Numbered from the stretch's first letter, positions 37,437 to 47,752 are shown. The stretch is DNA of 51,842 nucleotides from Methylobacterium ajmalii (GCF_016613415.1 NZ_JACWCT010000016.1:1-51842); one strand, 5' to 3'. Notes: generated from the letters alone by a model not told the origin. Made by a program: numbers and translations.

Positions 37437-39482
37437 TCAGGCTCCGACGGGGGTGGCGGCCGGGGCGGTGGCGAGCGCGCGGGTGCGCTCGTCCTCGCTC
37501 CGCGTCACCTCGTCGGCGGGAATGTAGTAGTCGCGGTCGTAGTTGAAGGTGTGGGTAATGGCGGCCGCGATCACGCCGACGAAGGTGAGCGCCGCGAGCC
37601 ACCAGACGTGCCACACCATGGCGACGCCGAACACGGTGGCGATGGCCGAGATGATGAGGCCCGCGCCGGTGTTCTTGGGCATGTGGATGGCCTTGTAGCC
37701 CTCCAGCGGACGCTTGTAGCCGCGGCTCTTCATGTCCCACCAGGCGTCGCCGTCATGCACCATCGGCGTGAAGGCGAAGTTGTAGGCCGGCGGCGGCGAG
37801 GAGGTCGCCCATTCCAGGGTGCGGCCGCCCCACGGGTCGCCGGTGACGTCGCGCAGCTGCTCGCGCCGCAGGATGCTGACGGCGAACTGGACCAGCATCG
37901 CGCCGATGCCGCAGGCGACGAGCGCCGCGCCGAAGGCCGCGATGACGAAGAGCGGCTGGTACTCCGTGCCCGAGAACGAGCTCATGCGCCGGGTCACGCC
38001 CATCAGGCCGAGGATGTAGAGCGGCGTGAAGGCGACCCAGAAGCCGACGACCCAGCACCAGAACGAGACCTTGCCCCAGAACGGGTCGAGGCGGAAGCCG
38101 AAGGCCTTCGGCCACCAGTAGTAGATGCCGGCGAAGAGGCCGAACAGCACGCCGCCGATGATCACGTTGTGGAAGTGCGCGACCAGGAACAGCGAGTTGT
38201 GCAGCACGAAGTCGGCCGGGGGCACGGCGAGCAGCACGCCGGTCATGCCGCCGACGACGAAGGTCAGCATGAAGGCGACCGTCCACATCATCGGCAGATC
38301 GAAGCGGATCCGGCCGCGATACATCGTGAACAGCCAGTTGAAGATCTTCGCGCCGGTCGGGATCGAGATGATCATCGTGGTGATGCCGAAGAACGAGTTG
38401 ACGCTCGCCCCCGACCCCATGGTGAAGAAGTGGTGCAGCCAGACCAGGTAGGACAGGATGGTGATGACGACCGTGGCGTAGACCATCGAGGCGTAGCCGA
38501 ACAGGCGCTTGCCCGAGAAGGTCGAGGTCACCTCGGAGAAGATGCCGAAGGCCGGCAGCACCAGGATGTAGACCTCGGGGTGACCCCAGATCCAGATCAG
38601 GTTCACGTACATCATCGGGTTGCCGCCGAGATCGTTCGTGAAGAAGTTGGTGCCGACGTAGCGGTCGAGGGTGAGCAGCGCCAGCACCGCGCCGAGCACC
38701 GGGAAGGAGGCGACGATCAGGATGTTGGTGCAGAGCGAGGTCCAGGTGAAGACCGGCATCTTCATCATCGACATGCCCGGCGCCCGCATCTTGACGATGG
38801 TGGCGATCAGGTTGACGCCCGACAACGTCGTGCCGACACCCGCGATCTGCAGCGCCCAGATGTAGTAGTCGACGCCGGTACTCGGCGAGTAGGCGATGTT
38901 CGACAGCGGCGGATAGGCGAGCCAGCCGGTGGCCGCGAACTCGCCGACGAACAGCGACATCATCGTGAGCACGACGCCGCCGGCGGTCATCCAGAAGCTG
39001 AAGTTGTTGAGGAACGGGAAGGCGACGTCGCGGGCGCCGATCTGCAGCGGCACCACGAAGTTCATCAGCCCGGTGACCAGCGGCATCGCCACGAAGAAGA
39101 TCATGATCACGCCGTGGGCGGTGAAGATCTGGTCGTAGTGGTGCGGCGGCAGGAAACCCTCGGCGCCGCCATGCGCGATCGCCTGCTGCGAGCGCATCAG
39201 CACCGCGTCGGCAAAACCGCGCAGCAGCATGACGAGCCCGAGGACCATGTACATAATCCCGATCTTCTTGTGGTCGACGCTGGTCAGCCAGTCGCGCCAC
39301 AGCGGGCCCCAGAGCCGGTAGCGGGTCAGGAGGCCGACGACGGCGAGGCCGCCGACCGCCACCGCCAGGAAGGTCACCACCACGATCGGCTCGTGGAGCG
39401 GCAGGGATTCGAGGGTGAAGCGGCCGAACAGCAGCCGCCACCAGTGCGGGTAGGCTTCGATCGGATTGTGCTCGGAGTTCAT
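37437..39482 (-). CDS. cyoB: Cytochrome o ubiquinol oxidase subunit I
   Basis: Catalytic subunit of the quinol oxidase; it takes electrons from ubiquinol and reduces oxygen to water while pumping protons. The 681-residue length fits. The high-affinity quinone site residues of E. coli CyoB (R71, D75, H98) correspond to R88, D92 and H115 here (LRGFAD and LPPHH), with a constant offset of 17, and heme ligand H123 is in FTAHG. The Cu-B His-Tyr pair is H301 and Y305 in [12 protein letters not shown], with HH later and the heme ligands in [11 protein letters not shown]. This shows a true quinol rather than cytochrome c oxidase. It lies downstream of cyoA after a 131-bp gap carrying a strong palindrome, and 10 nt before cyoC. 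Confidence 0.97.
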   Translation of the reverse strand: MNSEHNPIEAYPHWWRLLFGRFTLESLPLHEPIVVVTFLAVAVGGLAVVGLLTRYRLWGPLWRDWLTSVDHKKIGIMYMVLGLVMLLRGFADAVLMRSQQAIAHGGAEGFLPPHHYDQIFTAHGVIMIFFVAMPLVTGLMNFVVPLQIGARDVAFPFLNNFSFWMTAGGVVLTMMSLFVGEFAATGWLAYPPLSNIAYSPSTGVDYYIWALQIAGVGTTLSGVNLIATIVKMRAPGMSMMKMPVFTWTSLCTNILIVASFPVLGAVLALLTLDRYVGTNFFTNDLGGNPMMYVNLIWIWGHPEVYILVLPAFGIFSEVTSTFSGKRLFGYASMVYATVVITILSYLVWLHHFFTMGSGASVNSFFGITTMIISIPTGAKIFNWLFTMYRGRIRFDLPMMWTVAFMLTFVVGGMTGVLLAVPPADFVLHNSLFLVAHFHNVIIGGVLFGLFAGIYYWWPKAFGFRLDPFWGKVSFWCWVVGFWVAFTPLYILGLMGVTRRMSSFSGTEYQPLFVIAAFGAALVACGIGAMLVQFAVSILRREQLRDVTGDPWGGRTLEWATSSPPPAYNFAFTPMVHDGDAWWDMKSRGYKRPLEGYKAIHMPKNTGAGLIISAIATVFGVAMVWHVWWLAALTFVGVIAAAITHTFNYDRDYYIPADEVTRSEDERTRALATAPAATPVGA

Positions 39483-39579
39483 GGTTCAGCCTGGAGTGCA
39501 GGTAGCGTCGTCGGGGGTCCGGGCCGGCGGACCCGCGCGGGGCGGTTCCGGGAGGCGCGTCGTTCCCGCGTCAGTGTCG

Positions 39580-39606
39580 CCGCCGGACCGGTGACCGGTC
39601 CGGCGG
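39580..39606 (-). other. Stem-loop between cyoA and cyoB
   Basis: A near-perfect palindrome: 13-bp arms (39580-39592 with 39594-39606) around one base. It lies 7 nt past the cyoA stop, on the transcript entering cyoB. No T-run follows, so it may act as an mRNA-stability or processing element that sets the cyoA/cyoB ratio, or as a partial terminator. Confidence 0.55.
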
Positions 39607-39613
39607 AAGCGGC

Positions 39614-40714
39614 TCAGTTCAGGCGCGGCGTCGCGTTGGCGGCGGCCGTCTTGGCGTTGCCGAGGCCGTAGGCGTCGGCCGGGGTGCAGAGCGCGGTGAC
39701 GAAGGTCGCCTGCTGGGTCGCCCCGGTGCCGCGGCGCACCGCCTTGTCGTAGGTCAGGCTCATCACGCTGTGCAGGCCCTCGCGGCCGCCGCCGCCGCGG
39801 GCGTCGATCGCCGCCATGTCGTGCATGCACATCTTGGCGCGGTCGACGCACATGTTGAGGATCGCGTCGTAGAGGTCGGCGTCGACGGTCTTGTAGTAGC
39901 GCACCGGCTCCTTCTCGCTCGGGCGCTCGAGCTTCAGGTAGTCGGCCCGGTTCAGGCCGCCGCCGTCCTGCTTGACCTTGGCGACCCAGGCGCTGAACGC
40001 ACCCTCGTCGAGGCCCTTGAAGGTGAAGCGCATGTGCGAGAACCCGGCGCCGCTGTAGTTGGCCGAGAAGCCTTCGTAGTCGCCGGTCTTGTTGATCACG
40101 GCGTTGAGCCGCGTCTGCATGCCCGGCATGGCGTAGATCTGGCCGGCGAGCGCCGGGATGAACAGCGAGTTCATCACCGACGAGGAGGTGATGCGGAACT
40201 CGATCGGCCGGTCGACGGGCGCGGCGACCTCGTTGAGCGAGGCGATGCCCTGCTCGGGGTAGAGGAACAGCCACTTCCAGTCGAGGGCGACGACCTGGAC
40301 CACCAGGGGCTTGCCCGAGACCATCGGATCGCCGACGCTCGACACGATCGGCTTCGACGCGCTGATGCGGCTGACCGGCCGGTAGGGGTCGAGCAGGTGG
40401 GTGCCGAGCCAGGTCAGCGCGCCGAGCGCGATGATGATCAGGAGCGGCGCCGACCAGATCACCACCTCGAGCCCGGTCGAGTGATGGAAATCGGGATCGT
40501 AGACCGCCTTCTTGTTGCCCTCGCGGTAGTGCCAGGCGAAGGCGACCGTGAGCGCCATCACCGGAACGATGATGAGGAGCATCAGCACCGTGGAGGCGAT
40601 CAGCAGGTTACGCTGTTGCAGCGCCACGTCGCCGGACGGCGAGAGCAGCACCATATTGCATCCTCCGGTGAGGAGGATGAACGGAAGTACGAGGAGGAGG
40701 CGCAAGTGTTTCAC
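39614..40714 (-). CDS. cyoA: Cytochrome o ubiquinol oxidase subunit II
   Basis: A 366-residue lipoprotein subunit. The lipobox LTGGC puts the lipidated Cys at residue 19; two membrane helices follow (about 39-62 and 84-106) and a periplasmic cupredoxin fold. The Cu-A ligands of cytochrome c oxidases are absent (VALDWKWLFLYPEQGIASLNEVAAPVDRPIEFRITSSSVMNSLFIPALAGQIYAMPGM region has no CxxxC), which is expected for a quinol oxidase. The C-terminus after about residue 290 is longer than the E. coli subunit and has Cys in NMCVDRAKMCMHD and ALCTPADAY, so extra disulfides are possible. It is the first gene of the cyo operon, divergent from the MFS gene over 145 bp. Confidence 0.95.
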   Translation of the reverse strand: MKHLRLLLVLPFILLTGGCNMVLLSPSGDVALQQRNLLIASTVLMLLIIVPVMALTVAFAWHYREGNKKAVYDPDFHHSTGLEVVIWSAPLLIIIALGALTWLGTHLLDPYRPVSRISASKPIVSSVGDPMVSGKPLVVQVVALDWKWLFLYPEQGIASLNEVAAPVDRPIEFRITSSSVMNSLFIPALAGQIYAMPGMQTRLNAVINKTGDYEGFSANYSGAGFSHMRFTFKGLDEGAFSAWVAKVKQDGGGLNRADYLKLERPSEKEPVRYYKTVDADLYDAILNMCVDRAKMCMHDMAAIDARGGGGREGLHSVMSLTYDKAVRRGTGATQQATFVTALCTPADAYGLGNAKTAAANATPRLN

Positions 40715-40777
40715 GGGCAGCCCGGACGATCAGCTTTCGGCTCCTGTCCTGTACGCCGACCGCGGCCCCCGCGGGAT

Positions 40778-40792
40778 TGGACGTTTTGTCCA
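40778..40792. promoter_or_regulatory. Palindrome in the cyoA/MFS divergent gap
   Basis: TGGAC-GTTTT-GTCCA, a 5-bp inverted repeat around 5 nt, lies midway between the divergent cyoA and MFS starts; two CCGCGG palindromes (40760-40765 and 40769-40774) lie next to it. Candidate operator or promoter region for either gene; the protein that binds is unknown. Confidence 0.3.
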
Positions 40793-40859
40793 GGCCCCCA
40801 AACGGCCGGTTCTCCTCTAAGGAAGAGACCTTCGTAGAGTGACGGAGCAGGATTCCGAT

Positions 40860-42206
40860 ATGGCCACGATCTCGGCGGACGCTGCCGCCGCCTCCTCCTC
40901 CAAGCCGGAACGGGACGCCCGCCTGGCCTCGTCGGAGCCCGGCCGCGTCGCCCCCGGCGAGATCGCCCTCGGGGTCATCATCGGCCGCACCTCCGAGTTC
41001 TTCGACTTCTTCGTGTTCGGCCTCGCCTGCGTGCTGGTCTTCCCGCGCCTCGTGTTCCCGTGGGCCGACGCGGTGACCGGCACGCTCTATTCCTTCGGGC
41101 TGTTCGCCCTCGCCTTCGTGGCCCGCCCGATCGGCTCGGTGCTGTTCATGGCGATCGACCGGCGCTATGGCCGGGCGACCAAGCTCACCATCGCGCTGTT
41201 CCTGCTCGGCCTCTCGACCTGCCTCATCGCCTTCTTGCCGGGCTACGAGACCATCGGCCACTGGTCGGCGGTGCTGCTCGGCCTGTGCCGCATCGGCCAG
41301 GGCTTGGCGCTCGGCGGCGCCTGGGACGGGCTCGCCTCGCTGCTGGCCCTCAACGCCCCCAAGACCCGCCGCGGCTGGTACGCGATGCTGCCGCAGCTCG
41401 GCGCTCCCGTCGGCTTCATGCTGGCGAGCGGGCTGTTCGCGTTCTTCCAGCTCCAGCTGTCGGATGCCGACTTCATGGGCTTCGGCTGGCGCTACCCGTT
41501 CTTCGTCGCCTTCACGATCAACGTCGTGGCCCTGTTCGCGCGCCTTCGCCTCGTCGCAACGGAAGAGTTCCGCCGCCTGCTCGAGGCCGACGAGCTCGAG
41601 CCCGAGCCGGTCGTCGAGACGGTGCGGGCGAGCGGCCGCAACATCCTGGTCGGCGCCTTCGTGCCGCTGGCCTGCTACGCCCTGTTCCACCTCGTCACGG
41701 TATTTCCGGTCAGCTGGATCAACCTGTTCACCGGCCGCTCGGTCGGCGAGTTCCTGATGGTGCAGTTCGCCGGCGCCGTCATCTGCACGATGACCATCAT
41801 CATGTCGGGCCTGATCGCCGACCAGATCGGCCGGCGCTCGACCATCGCGCTCGCCGCCGCCCTGATCGGCCTGTTCGCGCTGGGCAGCATCATCGCCCCG
41901 CTGCTCTTCGGCGACAGCATGCCCGGGCAGACGATCTTCGTCGTCGTCGGCTTCGCGCTGCTCGGCCTCGCCTACGGCCAGAGCTCGGGCGCCATCGCGG
42001 AGAACTTCGGCACCAAGTACCGCTACACCGGCTCGGCCCTGACCTCGGACCTCGCCTGGCTCGTCGGTGCGGGCTTCGCGCCGCTCGTCGCGCTCTACGC
42101 CTCGAGCCACCTCGGTCTGCCGTGGGTCGGCGTCTACCTGCTCTCGGGGGCGGTCTGCACGCTCGGCGCGCTCGGCCTCAACCGGCGGCTCGGGGTGTCG
42201 GCCTAG
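40860..42206 (+). CDS. MFS transporter, metabolite:H+ symporter (MHS) type
   Basis: A 448-residue polytopic inner-membrane transporter with about 12 helices. The opening GVIIGRTSEFFDFFVFGLACVLVFPRLVFP (about residues 40-69) is characteristic of the MHS branch (ProP/KgtP/ShiA), although the first loop motif A, here FMAIDRRYGRATKLTIALFLLGLSTCLIAFLPGY, differs from the usual GxLxDRxGRR. The second half has IADQIGRRSTIALAAALIG. Substrates of this branch are organic acids, betaine or proline; the one here is unknown. An in-frame GTG at 40839 could add 7 residues. It is divergent from cyoA. Confidence 0.9.
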   Translation: MATISADAAAASSSKPERDARLASSEPGRVAPGEIALGVIIGRTSEFFDFFVFGLACVLVFPRLVFPWADAVTGTLYSFGLFALAFVARPIGSVLFMAIDRRYGRATKLTIALFLLGLSTCLIAFLPGYETIGHWSAVLLGLCRIGQGLALGGAWDGLASLLALNAPKTRRGWYAMLPQLGAPVGFMLASGLFAFFQLQLSDADFMGFGWRYPFFVAFTINVVALFARLRLVATEEFRRLLEADELEPEPVVETVRASGRNILVGAFVPLACYALFHLVTVFPVSWINLFTGRSVGEFLMVQFAGAVICTMTIIMSGLIADQIGRRSTIALAAALIGLFALGSIIAPLLFGDSMPGQTIFVVVGFALLGLAYGQSSGAIAENFGTKYRYTGSALTSDLAWLVGAGFAPLVALYASSHLGLPWVGVYLLSGAVCTLGALGLNRRLGVSA

Positions 42207-42210
42207 CACC

Positions 42211-42343
42211 TCTCCTCTCCCCCCTGTGGGGAGGGGTCGTGGGGATCGAAGATCCCGCGTGGGGGTGGTGCAGGAGGCACCACCGAGCTCTATCCGGCAC
42301 CACCCCCACCCCTGCCCCTCCCCACGGGGGGAAGGGAAGTGCC
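42211..42343. repeat. Palindromic intergenic repeat
   Basis: A large imperfect inverted repeat between the MFS gene and the convergent chorismate mutase gene. The left arm (about 42213-42270; CTCCCCCC-TGTGGGGAGGGG ... GTGGGGGTGGTGC) pairs with the right arm (about 42297-42335; GCACCACCCCCACCCC ... CCCCTCCCCACGGGGGG). The left arm has a 20-nt insertion with its own small hairpin (GGGATCGAAGATCCC, 42241-42255). It resembles the clustered palindromic repeats seen between genes of many alphaproteobacteria; if so, further copies should exist in the genome. It may also end both flanking transcripts. Confidence 0.7.
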
Positions 42344-42349
42344 ACATCC

Positions 42350-43192
42350 TCAGGCGGCCCCCACCCGGAACCGCGCCGCGTGGCTGCCGATCTCCTCGAA
42401 GGCGCCAGGCGTCGCCCCGGCCTTCGCGAGCGCCGCCTGCGCCTCCTCCGGGCTCACGTCGCCGGGCAGCGCCAGGAGCTGGCTCAGGCCCCCGCTGACG
42501 CCGGCGCTCGCCACCACCTCGCCCCCGAGCGCCTCGACGGCCTCCATCGCCTCGTCGCGCCAGCGCTCGAACCGGGCGGCGTAGAGCACCCAGTCGCGCT
42601 GGGCCGCACTCGGGTCGTCGAGGGGCTTGGCGACGCAGAAGACCGGAGTGCCGGCCGGGTGGCCGGGCCGCTCGATGAAGGGCAGCCGGGCGATCACCTT
42701 CGGGCGCCCCGGTCCCGCGAGCTGGCGCCACCAGGCCCCGGCGGTCACGCCCTGGTCGAGGCGAAAGACCCCGAGATCGCCCCGCGAGGCGGCGACCGCC
42801 GCGATGACCGCCGCCGCACTCGGATGGGGCCGGTACGGCACCGTGAAGCCGAAATGGAACCGGGCCGAATCGCGCATCGGCGCGTCGCCGCCCGAGACGT
42901 CGGCATGGACCGCGAACGGCGCCTGCACGTAGGTGAAGGTCGCGATGATGACGCGCCAGATCCCCTCCACGGTATCGAGCGGCAGGAGCCCCTGGTGGCG
43001 CTCGGCGATCATGCGCATCATCGAGGCCTCGCGGCCGGGCCGGAAGGCCGAGCCGGAGGCGGAGGTCTTCTTGACGGCGATCAGCCGGTCGATGATCCGG
43101 CCGCGCTCCATCAGGAGGTCGTGCATCGCCGAATCGATGCGGTCGATGTCGGCCCGGAGGGCGGCGAGGTCGGTGGGCGGGGGCGACGTCAT
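42350..43192 (-). CDS. Chorismate mutase (AroQ-type) with long C-terminal domain
   Basis: A 280-residue protein. Residues about 1-92 form an AroQ-type chorismate mutase helix bundle, with LAALRADIDRIDSAMHDLLMERGRIIDRLIAVKK holding the catalytic Arg and Lys, and RVIIATFTYVQAPFAVH at the domain end. Chorismate mutase makes prephenate for phenylalanine and tyrosine. The remaining ~180 residues (LGVFRLDQGVTAGAWWRQLAG and on) resemble a prephenate dehydratase-like or ACT-like region of the Hyphomicrobiales enzyme, but its activity cannot be told here. The start at 43192 is the ATG nearest the mutase helix; a longer frame would add 86 residues of non-conserved sequence. It is divergent from metX. 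Confidence 0.88.
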   Translation of the reverse strand: MTSPPPTDLAALRADIDRIDSAMHDLLMERGRIIDRLIAVKKTSASGSAFRPGREASMMRMIAERHQGLLPLDTVEGIWRVIIATFTYVQAPFAVHADVSGGDAPMRDSARFHFGFTVPYRPHPSAAAVIAAVAASRGDLGVFRLDQGVTAGAWWRQLAGPGRPKVIARLPFIERPGHPAGTPVFCVAKPLDDPSAAQRDWVLYAARFERWRDEAMEAVEALGGEVVASAGVSGGLSQLLALPGDVSPEEAQAALAKAGATPGAFEEIGSHAARFRVGAA

Positions 43193-43327
43193 GGCTTCGC
43201 GGGATGAGGCGGCAGGAAGATCCGTCTTACGACCGCCGCCGCCCGCGGACCAGGGCCGGCATCGTGCGGGCCTCCGGAGATCGTTCTTCCGTCGATTGAC
43301 GGCGCGACAGCGAAGCCCTACCTCTTT

Positions 43328-43363
43328 CGTCCGTTGAAGCGGAAATTTCGGACGCTTTAACGG
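43328..43363 (+). promoter_or_regulatory. Alternative stem-loops in the metX leader
   Basis: Two overlapping inverted repeats cannot form together: CGTCCG (43328-43333) with CGGACG (43349-43354), and CCGTTGAAGCG (43331-43341) with CGCTTTAACGG (43353-43363; one G-U). The second has an 11-nt loop. A CCGGATTTTT stretch (43392-43401) follows before the metX start at 43441. This is the layout of a cis-acting leader, but I cannot match it to a known riboswitch class. Confidence 0.35.
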
Positions 43364-43440
43364 CCGGTCCGGTTTGGAGAACGAACGACTTCCGGATTTT
43401 TCGTTAACGCCCGCCATCCGGCGCCAGCCCCGTGAGAAGC

Positions 43441-44609
<1,169 letters not shown>

Positions 44610-44613
<4 letters not shown>

Positions 44614-45266
44614 ACGCCTCCGCCCCCCTCGCCCCCGCGATCCTGCCCCAGGACGCCACCGGCTCCTCGCGCATCGACCACCTGGTGATGCTGAACCTCG
44701 TCGAGCCCGGCTCCCGGGTCCTCGACGTCGGCTGCGGCGACGGCTCGCTGCTCGCGCTCCTGCGCGACCGGCGCGGCGTCGACGGCCGCGGCATCGAGCT
44801 CTCGCGTCAGGGCGTCAACGCGTGCCTCGCCCACGGCCTGCCGGTGATCCAGGGCGACGCCGACACCGACCTCGCCGCCTACCCGGACGACGCCTTCGAC
44901 TACGTGATCCTGTCGCAGACGATCCAGGCGACGCGCCAGCCCAAGGCGGTGCTGGAGCACCTCCTGCGCATCGGCCGCCACGCGATCGTGTCGTTCCCGA
45001 ATTTTGGCCATTGGCGGGTGCGCAGCGAGCTGATGCTGCGCGGGCGGATGCCCGTGACCGACACCCTGCCGGATCCCTGGTACGAGACCCCGAACATTCA
45101 CCACTGCACGATCCGGGACTTCGTGGGCCTGTGCCGCCTCGTCGGCGCCCGGATCGAACGCGCCTCGGCGCTCGACGCCTCGGGCCACCCGATGCGCTTC
45201 GCCCTGCCGTGGTGGGTGTGGAACCTCGTCGGCACGCAGGGGGTGTTCCTGCTCCAGCGGGAGTAA
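44610..45266 (+). CDS. metW: Methionine biosynthesis protein MetW
   Basis: A 218-residue methyltransferase-fold protein that pairs with MetX in many proteobacteria, and is thought to be needed for full MetX activity. The GTG start at 44610 overlaps the metX stop (GTGA), so they are co-translated. Motif I is [15 protein letters not shown] (about residues 37-51), followed by [25 protein letters not shown] and the family signature [15 protein letters not shown] and [30 protein letters not shown] is another MetW hallmark. The SAM-binding loop looks intact; its methyl acceptor, if any, is unknown. Confidence 0.95.
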
Positions 45267-45275
45267 CGGATCGTC

Positions 45276-45299
45276 GCCGACCGGGGCCTTCCCGTCGGC
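45276..45299 (+). terminator. Stem-loop after metXW
   Basis: GCCGACCGGG (45276-45285) pairs with CCCGTCGGC (45291-45299) across a 5-nt loop with one bulged C, 10 nt past the metW stop. A CGTGATCACG palindrome follows at 45300-45309. It lies in the convergent metW/FUSC gap and may end both transcripts. Confidence 0.5.
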
Positions 45300-45365
45300 C
45301 GTGATCACGTTTCGTGTTGCGTGCCTTTTGTTGAGGACGGAGGCAACGCGGCGATCAGAATGGCC

Positions 45366-47462
45366 TCACGTTGAGCTGCCGGCCTCCCGGGGGCCGATCC
45401 CGGCCCGCTTCAGCGTTCCGGCCAGAAGCTCGATCTGCGCGGCGATGCGCCCGAACGCCGTCGACTCCGCCTGCTCGGGCTTGGGCGGCAGCCGCTCGCC
45501 GGCAGCGGTGGCGGCGAGCGCCCGGGACAGCCAGTCGCGCCAGGCCCGCCACGTCGCGGCCTCGGCGCCCGCGGGCTCCGGTTCGTGGCGCAGGATCGCC
45601 AAACGCCCGGCCATGCGGCGGAGCGTGGCGTCGGCGACCATCGCGGCCTCGATGCGGGAATGCCCGCGGCGGCGCGGTTCCTGCAGGGCGCGGGAGAGCG
45701 CGGCCTCCAGGTTGTTGCTGGCAAGCCCCGCCGCCCGGGCGGCGGCCTCGGCGGCGGCGGACTGGGCCTCCCCCAGGCGCTCCGCCACCACGGCGTCGGC
45801 GTAGTGGGCATGGGTCTCGAGGGCGGTGCGGAGCGCGTCGCGCACCCGGGCCGGCTCCCAGAGCGGCCACAGCAGCAGGCCCGCCAGCACCGCGACCGCC
45901 CCGCCCAGCACCGTGAACAGGGCCCGCATCCCGACGATCTCCCAGGACGAGTGCCCGGGCTCGACGAGCTCCACCAGCACCACGACCAGCGGCGTCAGGC
46001 AGGCGATGAAGGTGCCGTAGCTGACGCCGCGGGCGGCGAAGCCGAGGACGCTGAGCGGCACCATCATGGCGGCGAGGACCGGCGGCGAGGTGGCGTAGAA
46101 CGCCAGCACCGCCCCGATCAAGCCGCCCAGCACCGTGCCGCCGACCCGCTCCAGCGCCCGCTGCCAGGTGGCGGCGTAGAAGGGCTGCATCGTCAGCACC
46201 ACCGTGATGGTGAGCCAGTGGGTGAACGGGCCCGGCCACCAGGCGGTGACGGCGAGCGCCGGCAGCGCCACGACGGTCGCCCGCACCGCGTGGCGCAGGT
46301 TGGCCGAGGACCAGGTGAGGTTGGCGCGCAGCGGCTGCAGCACGGTCTCGCGCCAGGGCGGGGCCGGCGACCCGGCGAGCCCGCCGCCGCCGGCCAGGTC
46401 CTCCGGCCCCGACAGCTTGGCGCCGATCCGCACCCGGTCGAGGATGCGCTCGGCCATCCGCCGCAGCGCCGGATCGGCACCCGGGCCTGGCCGGGCCCGG
46501 GCGAGCGCCCGCTCGACCCGCGCGAGGTCCACCGGCCGGTCGCGCCGGATCGCCCGCGACAGCACCTTCAGGGCCGGAGGCAGGAGGCGCAGGAGCCGGG
46601 CGGCCTCGGCCCGCTGCGCCGGGGTCGCGCGCTCGAGGTAGTCCGACAGGGCGATCATCGTGCCGAAGAGCTGCTCGGCGGCCTCCAGCCGGATCAGCGC
46701 CCGGGCGTTGCGTTCCGACAGACGGGCCCGGCTGCGGGCGAGGTCGAGCACCAGGGTGCGGGCGGCCTCGATCGCGTCGCGCACCGCCCGCCGGTGGCCG
46801 CGGGCATGGGCCTCCCAGATGGCAGGACCGGTCTCCTGCGGCTCGCCCGCGAGCCGGCGCAGGTCGCGGGCGAGCCGCGACAGGCCGCGCCAGACGTCCC
46901 CGATCGCCGCATGGGCCGGCCGGTAGGGGTGGAGCCGCCACACCACGAGGGCGAGGAAGGCCGCCCAGAGCCCGCCGGCCCAGAACATCGCGGCGACGAC
47001 GACGCCCTGGTGCAGGCTCAGCGCGCGGTCGAGGGCGAGGCAGAGCACCACCACCAGCACGTTGCCGACGGTCTGGGCCGGCACGCCCCAGACCCGCGCG
47101 AAGGTGCAGCAGAAGATGACCGCGAGCGCGACCGGCAGCACCAGGGCCGGGCCGTAGCCCTCCATCACCCCGAAGGCGCCCCAGAACAGGCCGCCGAGAC
47201 CCGCGAAGGCGAGGAGCGCCCGCAGCCGCGGCCGGATCGACCCGCCGATGTCGCAGAAGCAGGTCAGGTTGGCGGCGAGCGCCATGGTGAGGAGCGGCGG
47301 CCAGGCGAGCCAGGTGTGCAGCAGGATGATCGACCCGAAGGCCAGGGCCGCCCGCAGGCCCTCGATCACATTGATCCCGGTGAAGTCGGGGGCCATCGGC
47401 AACCGGGCGAGGTCGGGGCCGGGCTCGCGCAGGGTCCCGCGGCGGATCGGGGCGGGCTTCAT
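45366..47462 (-). CDS. FUSC-family membrane protein (aromatic acid exporter-like)
   Basis: A 698-residue inner-membrane protein. Two clusters of membrane helices (about residues 25-180 and about 375-545) flank a cytoplasmic helical region, the layout of FUSC-family proteins such as AaeB and YccS. The second cluster has HWLTITVVLTMQPFYAATWQRALERVGGTVLGGLIGAVLA, which is the family's typical conserved block. Such proteins export p-hydroxybenzoic or other aromatic acids, often with a periplasmic adaptor; no adaptor (AaeA/HlyD) gene is beside it. The start at 47462 (MKPAPIRRGTL) has GGGCGGGGCGGG rather than a clear ribosome site, and an earlier frame adds 51 residues of doubtful sequence. Substrate unknown. 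Confidence 0.9.
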   Translation of the reverse strand: MKPAPIRRGTLREPGPDLARLPMAPDFTGINVIEGLRAALAFGSIILLHTWLAWPPLLTMALAANLTCFCDIGGSIRPRLRALLAFAGLGGLFWGAFGVMEGYGPALVLPVALAVIFCCTFARVWGVPAQTVGNVLVVVLCLALDRALSLHQGVVVAAMFWAGGLWAAFLALVVWRLHPYRPAHAAIGDVWRGLSRLARDLRRLAGEPQETGPAIWEAHARGHRRAVRDAIEAARTLVLDLARSRARLSERNARALIRLEAAEQLFGTMIALSDYLERATPAQRAEAARLLRLLPPALKVLSRAIRRDRPVDLARVERALARARPGPGADPALRRMAERILDRVRIGAKLSGPEDLAGGGGLAGSPAPPWRETVLQPLRANLTWSSANLRHAVRATVVALPALAVTAWWPGPFTHWLTITVVLTMQPFYAATWQRALERVGGTVLGGLIGAVLAFYATSPPVLAAMMVPLSVLGFAARGVSYGTFIACLTPLVVVLVELVEPGHSSWEIVGMRALFTVLGGAVAVLAGLLLWPLWEPARVRDALRTALETHAHYADAVVAERLGEAQSAAAEAAARAAGLASNNLEAALSRALQEPRRRGHSRIEAAMVADATLRRMAGRLAILRHEPEPAGAEAATWRAWRDWLSRALAATAAGERLPPKPEQAESTAFGRIAAQIELLAGTLKRAGIGPREAGSST

Positions 47463-47752
47463 CGGGCGGAACGGGGCACGGGGGGCGCTCGGGTCGCGGA
47501 GTCGGTCGGGGGCCCGCGATCCGCACCGGGGCAAGCCGCATGCCCCTCGGCAGGCGACCGAACGGCGCGGTGCGGGTCCCGTCCCCGTTATAGGACGCCC
47601 GGCGGCGGCGTGCACCGCATCACGCCGACAGGCGTGCCCCGGGACGACCGAGATAGCCGCCCTGGCGCGCGGGTGGGGTCGCGCTATGTCGCCTCGTGTC
47701 GAGCGAGCCCGGCCGCAGACCGGGCCGTCCCTGACGGAGGATTCGTTTGCCG

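Noticed and set aside
43193..43440. SAM-II riboswitch upstream of metX
   Set aside because: The typical core bases of SAM-II (GUGAUUUG and GCUAAA-type segments) are not visible; kept only as a generic stem-loop.
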